NCBI GenBank assembly: GCA_965657215.1
Contig: CBFHNR010000026.1
Coordinates: 1 to 35,510, forward strand
DNA length: 35,510 nucleotides
Direction: 5' to 3'
DNA from: JAHEJA01 sp965657215
GTDB taxonomy: Bacteria; Pseudomonadota; Alphaproteobacteria; Rhodobacterales; Rhodobacteraceae
The translations under genes and the position numbers were made by a program. Shown one piece after another: positions 31,568 through 35,510 of the stretch (position 1 is its first letter; each line of letters opens with the position of its first letter). A model generated the notes under the pieces. The model was not told the origin of the DNA. It did not search any database and saw only the letters and a list, made by a program, of their open reading frames with translations.

Positions 31568-31609
31568 CCTTGATTTAACCTGTTCAAACTTTTGACGGTT
31601 CAATCAAGG
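31568..31609 (-). promoter_or_regulatory. Leader hairpin overlapping the scoA ribosome binding site
   Basis: In the minus-strand RNA, CCTTGATTgAACC (31609-31597) can pair with GGTTaAATCAAGG (31580-31568): twelve pairs with one G/A mismatch over a 16-base loop. The 3' arm contains the AAGG of the scoA Shine-Dalgarno sequence AAGGAG. Folding would hide it, so translation of scoA may be conditional. As DNA, the same dyad could be an operator. Confidence 0.5.
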
Positions 31610-31615
31610 GAAGTC

Positions 31616-31650
31616 AATTCGAAGCCCATTAATTCATAGGGCTTCGAATT
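31616..31650 (-). terminator. 12-bp perfect hairpin after topA
   Basis: AATTCGAAGCCC (31616-31627) matches GGGCTTCGAATT (31639-31650) exactly across 11 AT-rich bases, 13 bases after the topA stop. The stem is strong, but on the minus strand only the terminal TT of the stem follows, not a real U-tract. It probably ends or weakens the topA transcript before scoA. Confidence 0.6.
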
Positions 31651-31663
31651 CTAAGCATAAGAG

Positions 31664-34207
31664 TTAGTCCGCTTTTTTCTTAGCTGCAGGTTTTTTCTTG
31701 GGGGTAGCTTTTTTCGGCGCTGCTTTCTTTTTGCCGCCTTTAGAAGCCTTTTCGGCAATCAAGGCGACCGCCATGTCCATGGTGACATCTGCGGCCTCAA
31801 CATCCTTGGGAAGAGTGGCGTTGATTTTACCAAATTTCACGTAGGCCCCGTAGCGTCCATCCATGACATTCACTGGACCGCCTTCGGTTGGGTGTTCCCC
31901 AAGTTCCTTGAGCGGCGCTGCGGCTGTGCGTGTGCGACCACCCCCACGGGCGGCTTTCTTGGCCAATTCTTCCATCGCGCGGTTCATACCGATCACAAAG
32001 ACATCATCGACCTCTTTGATATTGGCATAAACGGACCCGTGTTTAATAAAGGGTCCATAGCGTCCAATGCCTGCCTCGACCACAACGCCATCTTCTGGAT
32101 GTGGTCCGATTTCACGGGGGAGGTTCAAAAGCATGAGAGCTTTTTCCAAATCCATGTCGTCCTTGGACCATCCCTTCGGAAGGCTGGCACGCGGTGGTTT
32201 TTTGTTTTCAGGTGTTGCATCCCCACGTTGGACATAAGGACCAAAGCGACCTGATTTGAGGCTGATCTCATCGCCTTGATCTTCGCCCAGAATACGATCG
32301 CCCGTATCATCCGCATCCCCAGAAATCGGGCGGGTAAAAGTACATTCAGGGTAATTTCCACACCCGACAAATCCGCCTGTGCGTGAGGATTTCAAATGCA
32401 ATTGACCAACACCACATTTTGGGCAGGTCCGCGGATCAGAGCCGTCCTCCTTTGGGGGATAGAGCTGAGGCGCAAGGGCCGCATCCAAAACATCGAGAAC
32501 CTCGGAAATCCTAAGGTCAGAGGTTTCAGAAATTGCCGCCGAAAAATCACGCCAGAATTGACCTAGCAATTCCTTGTAATCGGCATCCCCCGCGGAGACA
32601 TGATCGAGTTGATCCTCTAGTCCCGCAGTAAAGTCATATTCCACATAGCGTTTAAAGAAGTTCAGCAAAAAGATCGTAACAATTCGCCCCTTATCCTCGG
32701 GGATCAGACGGTTTTGTTCTTTGCGCACATAATCACGCTCTTGAATTGTCGTGACAATAGAGGCGTAGGTTGACGGACGCCCAATTCCCAACTCTTCCAT
32801 ACGCTTGACCAAAGTGGCCTCTGTATAACGGGGTGGAGGCTGTGTGAAATGTTGCTCAGGCGTAACAGCGCGTTTTTCCGCGGTTTCACCCTGCATCAAT
32901 TGTGGAAGGCGCTTGTCGTCGTCATCTACTACGGAATCGTCGCGACCTTCTTCGTAGACGCGCATAAACCCGTCAAACAATACAACCTGACCATTGGCGC
33001 GAAGAACAACTTGGCCATCTGCGCTTGCTATTTCCGCAACAGTACGTTCCAAACGCGCGGCTTCCATTTGACAGGCAATCGTACGTTTCCAAATAAGGTC
33101 ATAAAGCTTGCGCTGATCGGCATCCGTCAGCTTCAAAGATGGCGCATCGCGGCGCATATCGGTTGGACGAATACATTCGTGGGCTTCTTGCGCATTCTTC
33201 GCTTTGTTTTTGTACATACGCGGAGATTTGGGTACATAGTCGTCACCATATCGATCTTTGATCGCATCGCGCGCGGCCATAACCGCCTCGGGCGCCATGT
33301 CGATCCCATCTGTTCGCATGTATGTAATGTGACCAGCCTCATAAAGGCGCTGGGCTGCATTCATCGTTTGACGTGCCCCCATGCCAAATTTACGGCTGGC
33401 TTCTTGTTGAAGGGTCGACGTCATGAACGGGGCTGAGGGATTGCGCGTCCCTGGTTTTGCTTCGACGGATTGAACGGTGAGATCACGACTTCTGATCGCT
33501 TGGACCGCCATGTCGGCTTGGGTCTCATTGGCGAGATCATGTTTATCAAGCTTTTTACCCGCTAAACTCACAAGGCGCGCTTCGAATTCCTGACCGCGTT
33601 GCGATCCCAAGAGCGCCTTTACGGACCAATATTCTTTGGCACGGAAGGCTTCGATTTCCATTTCACGCTCAACGATAAGTCGCAGACACACAGATTGCAC
33701 GCGGCCCGCGGATTTAGCACCAGGTAATTTGCGCCATAAAACAGGAGAAAGATTGAACCCAACCAGATAATCTAAGGCGCGACGGGCAAGGTATGCATGA
33801 ACCAAAGGCGCGTCGACTTCGCGTGGGTTTTGCATGGCCTCAGTCACGGCCGCTTTGGTGATCGCGTTGAAAACGACACGGCTGACAGGCGTGTCCTTTT
33901 TAATGGCGCGACGTTTGCGTAATGTTTCCTCAAGGTGCCAGGAAATCGCTTCACCTTCGCGATCGGGGTCGGTCGCGAGGATCAGTTCGTTGTCATCTTT
34001 TAAGGCGTCTGCAATTGCTTTGACATGTTTGCGGCTGTCTGTGCCGACCTCCCAAAGCATTTCAAATCCATTGTCGGTATCAACAGATCCGTTCTTTGGA
34101 GGAAGGTCGCGGACGTGACCATATGAGGCCAAGACTGTATAGTCGGAACCCAAATATTTGTTAATTGTTTTTGCTTTCGCAGGGCTTTCGACAACAACGA
34201 CGGGCAT
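31664..34207 (-). CDS. topA: DNA topoisomerase I
   Basis: TopA relaxes negative supercoils by single-strand cleavage. The 847-residue protein begins with a Toprim domain (VVVESPAKAKTI, then LATDPDREGEAI). The catalytic Tyr is in ITYMRTDG near residue 297. One C4 zinc finger follows near 595-622 (CPKC and CGNYPEC), then several zinc-free TopA C-terminal repeats (GRFGPYVQRG, GRYGPFIKHG, GRYGAYVKFG). A Lys/Ala/Pro-rich tail ends the protein. The single finger plus basic tail is usual in alphaproteobacteria. ATG 34207 has GAAGGAGA upstream. It lies 107 bp after dprA; a TTGACA occurs in the gap (34277-34272) but without a matching -10. Confidence 0.97.
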   Translation of the reverse strand: MPVVVVESPAKAKTINKYLGSDYTVLASYGHVRDLPPKNGSVDTDNGFEMLWEVGTDSRKHVKAIADALKDDNELILATDPDREGEAISWHLEETLRKRRAIKKDTPVSRVVFNAITKAAVTEAMQNPREVDAPLVHAYLARRALDYLVGFNLSPVLWRKLPGAKSAGRVQSVCLRLIVEREMEIEAFRAKEYWSVKALLGSQRGQEFEARLVSLAGKKLDKHDLANETQADMAVQAIRSRDLTVQSVEAKPGTRNPSAPFMTSTLQQEASRKFGMGARQTMNAAQRLYEAGHITYMRTDGIDMAPEAVMAARDAIKDRYGDDYVPKSPRMYKNKAKNAQEAHECIRPTDMRRDAPSLKLTDADQRKLYDLIWKRTIACQMEAARLERTVAEIASADGQVVLRANGQVVLFDGFMRVYEEGRDDSVVDDDDKRLPQLMQGETAEKRAVTPEQHFTQPPPRYTEATLVKRMEELGIGRPSTYASIVTTIQERDYVRKEQNRLIPEDKGRIVTIFLLNFFKRYVEYDFTAGLEDQLDHVSAGDADYKELLGQFWRDFSAAISETSDLRISEVLDVLDAALAPQLYPPKEDGSDPRTCPKCGVGQLHLKSSRTGGFVGCGNYPECTFTRPISGDADDTGDRILGEDQGDEISLKSGRFGPYVQRGDATPENKKPPRASLPKGWSKDDMDLEKALMLLNLPREIGPHPEDGVVVEAGIGRYGPFIKHGSVYANIKEVDDVFVIGMNRAMEELAKKAARGGGRTRTAAAPLKELGEHPTEGGPVNVMDGRYGAYVKFGKINATLPKDVEAADVTMDMAVALIAEKASKGGKKKAAPKKATPKKKPAAKKKAD

Positions 34208-34314
34208 TGAATCTCCTTCCGACTCTTACCTAGCACTATGGCGGCGGAAGATGGGGGGCAATGGGCAGGTTTGTCAATGCACCTAATTATGAAATATATG
34301 TGTTGTGCGTTTCG

Positions 34315-35445
34315 CTAGGTTTTGCGGGCAAGCAATCCACCAGCTTGGCGTTCGATTTTGTCAGCAAGCTCTAAATCCAAAATCACGGGGGATATTTGAG
34401 GCGCACTCGTTTTCAAATCTCGGATCAACTGATCTTCTGGAAGGCCAGATGTGCTGAGCTTGTCGAGGATTTTCTGATGAAGCTGCGATGTCTCTCGAAG
34501 GCTGCGCTGTGGTTCGGCGGGTGGTTCGGGAATGTCCATCGCGTATTGCATCTGAGGAGACAGCGCCTCAATGACATCTTCTGCGTTGCGCACTAATGTT
34601 GCCCCGTCACGCCGCAACATGTTGCAACCGCTAGAGCGTGCATCAAAGGGATGGCCTGGCACAACAAGGACATCACGACCCTGATCAAGGGCGTTTTTGG
34701 CCGTTATGAGCGATCCAGATTTTGATGCGGCCTCAATGACGATCACCCCTTTGGCGAGCCCTGATATGAGGCGGTTCCTCATTGGGAAATGTCGCGCCAT
34801 GGGCTGCAGGCCCATTGGTTGTTCGGATATTAACAGGCCTTTCTCGGCAATCGCTTCGGCCAATTGGCGGTTTTCTGTCGGGTAGAAAACATCAACCCCG
34901 CCGCCCAGAACAGCAATTGTTCCCGTGGAAAGAGAAGCTGTATGGGCCGCCGCATCAATTCCACGTGCGAGCCCAGACACGAGGATCCAGTCATGTGAGC
35001 CCATGTCTTGGGCCAAGTATTTCGCCATTCTTGTTCCAAGAGAGGATGCGTTTCGTGCGCCTACCATCGCCACCGATTGGCGCGCGAGAAGGTCGATATT
35101 TCCTTTGACCCAGAGCATTGGGGGCGCATCCCCCAGATCATAGAGCGGTTTGGGATAAGATGCCTCGCCTTTGAAAATGAGACGTGCGCCGAATTTTGCG
35201 CCAGCTTTCATTTCCGCAAGCGCGGCTGCCTCACTAAAGGATTGATAATTGTCGACACCAGCGTCTTGGGCAATTTGATGGAGCTGCGCGAGTGCGTTTT
35301 GGGCCGAGCCATACTCAGACATGAGCCGATTAAACGTGCTTATTCCAACACGTCGCGAGCGCAAGAGACGAAGCCACAATACCCGATCATCTTCCGAGGT
35401 GGGTGGGAGTAGGGGGTGAGTGGAAGAAAAATATTCGTCGGCCAT
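34315..35445 (-). CDS. dprA: DNA-processing protein DprA
   Basis: DprA binds incoming single-stranded DNA and loads RecA during natural transformation; the gene is also widespread in bacteria not known to be transformable. The 376-residue protein has a short N-terminal SAM-like region and the Rossmann-like DprA domain (about 80-290). That domain shows MVGARNASSLG, LVSGLARGIDAAAH, VLGGGVDVFYPTENRQL and PMRNRLISGLA. A C-terminal winged-helix (DML1-like) domain ends the protein. ATG 35445 has GGAG five bases upstream; the preceding GTG is too close to that site. No com genes adjoin it in the window. Confidence 0.95.
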   Translation of the reverse strand: MADEYFSSTHPLLPPTSEDDRVLWLRLLRSRRVGISTFNRLMSEYGSAQNALAQLHQIAQDAGVDNYQSFSEAAALAEMKAGAKFGARLIFKGEASYPKPLYDLGDAPPMLWVKGNIDLLARQSVAMVGARNASSLGTRMAKYLAQDMGSHDWILVSGLARGIDAAAHTASLSTGTIAVLGGGVDVFYPTENRQLAEAIAEKGLLISEQPMGLQPMARHFPMRNRLISGLAKGVIVIEAASKSGSLITAKNALDQGRDVLVVPGHPFDARSSGCNMLRRDGATLVRNAEDVIEALSPQMQYAMDIPEPPAEPQRSLRETSQLHQKILDKLSTSGLPEDQLIRDLKTSAPQISPVILDLELADKIERQAGGLLARKT

Positions 35446-35510
35446 CACGACTCCGTCTGCTTACAGAATCATGAATACTCGGGGTTCCCTTAATTTTAGG
35501 TAAATTATCG

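Noticed and set aside
32849..33436. Long open frame antisense to topA
   Set aside because: It is complementary to conserved topA sequence, with no ribosome site and no recognisable domain.
34208..34314. topA promoter at the TTGACA in the dprA-topA gap
   Set aside because: The -35 hexamer is exact, but the bases 16-18 positions downstream are C-rich with no -10 similarity.
15723..35445. A DNA-uptake module made of the Tad pilus, DprA, the DEXH helicase and topA
   Set aside because: The proteins fit a story of DNA uptake and processing, but dprA is separated by unrelated genes (topA, scoAB, the transglycosylase), and no comEC, comF or comM is present, so there is no real support.

Overview
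The window is ordinary chromosomal sequence from an alphaproteobacterium, almost certainly a marine Rhodobacteraceae (Roseobacter group). The evidence is a set of gene pairings I associate with that family: argH-lptM-lysA followed by a TIGR02302 protein, a zinc-ribbon gene divergent from ftsEX-plsC, and a Tad locus carrying an OmpA-like gene and two TPR lipoproteins. Base composition looks close to half G+C by eye, which is low for the family. The assembly is draft quality: a run of Ns sits inside argH and lpxR has a one-base-class frameshift. I found no tRNA, rRNA, CRISPR array, insertion sequence or prophage.

Left part (1-8394). The 3' end of a chemotaxis receptor gene closes with a strong intrinsic terminator. 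It is followed by a frameshifted lipid A deacylase (LpxR family) gene and, tail to tail, a TlpA-type thioredoxin. The thioredoxin gene is divergent from argH. argH, a tiny lipoprotein gene (lptM-like), lysA and a large TIGR02302 membrane protein run in one direction, covering the last step of arginine synthesis, the last step of lysine synthesis and envelope functions. A membrane-anchored MJ0042-type zinc-ribbon protein converges on them.

Middle part (8553-15722). ftsE-ftsX-plsC-PPOX flavoprotein-MOSC protein form a tightly packed, partly overlapping row that links divisome and phospholipid synthesis with two redox or cofactor proteins of unknown role. fhs and folD follow and together interconvert formate and one-carbon tetrahydrofolate units. 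After them comes a membrane-bound LytTR transcription factor.

Right part on the minus strand (15723-28991). Reading leftward from 28991 there is a complete-looking core Tad (Flp) pilus operon: flp, cpaB, cpaC, ompA-like, cpaE, cpaF, tadB, tadC, two TPR lipoproteins and cpaA. It runs with only 26 bp of space into a DEXH helicase and PdeM phosphoesterase pair of the ligase-associated DNA-repair type. The minor pseudopilin genes tadE, tadF and tadG are not here. The flp promoter region holds a palindrome over the -35 element and an 8-bp direct repeat with a 20-bp period.

Right end (29374-35445). A lytic transglycosylase is divergent from flp. Then on the minus strand come scoB and scoA (3-oxoacid CoA-transferase), topA and dprA. 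The short topA-scoA gap contains two strong hairpins, one of which overlaps the scoA ribosome binding site.

I see no clearly new multi-gene system. The items most worth checking are the regulatory structures around flp, cpaC and scoA, and the two sequence-integrity problems in lpxR and argH.
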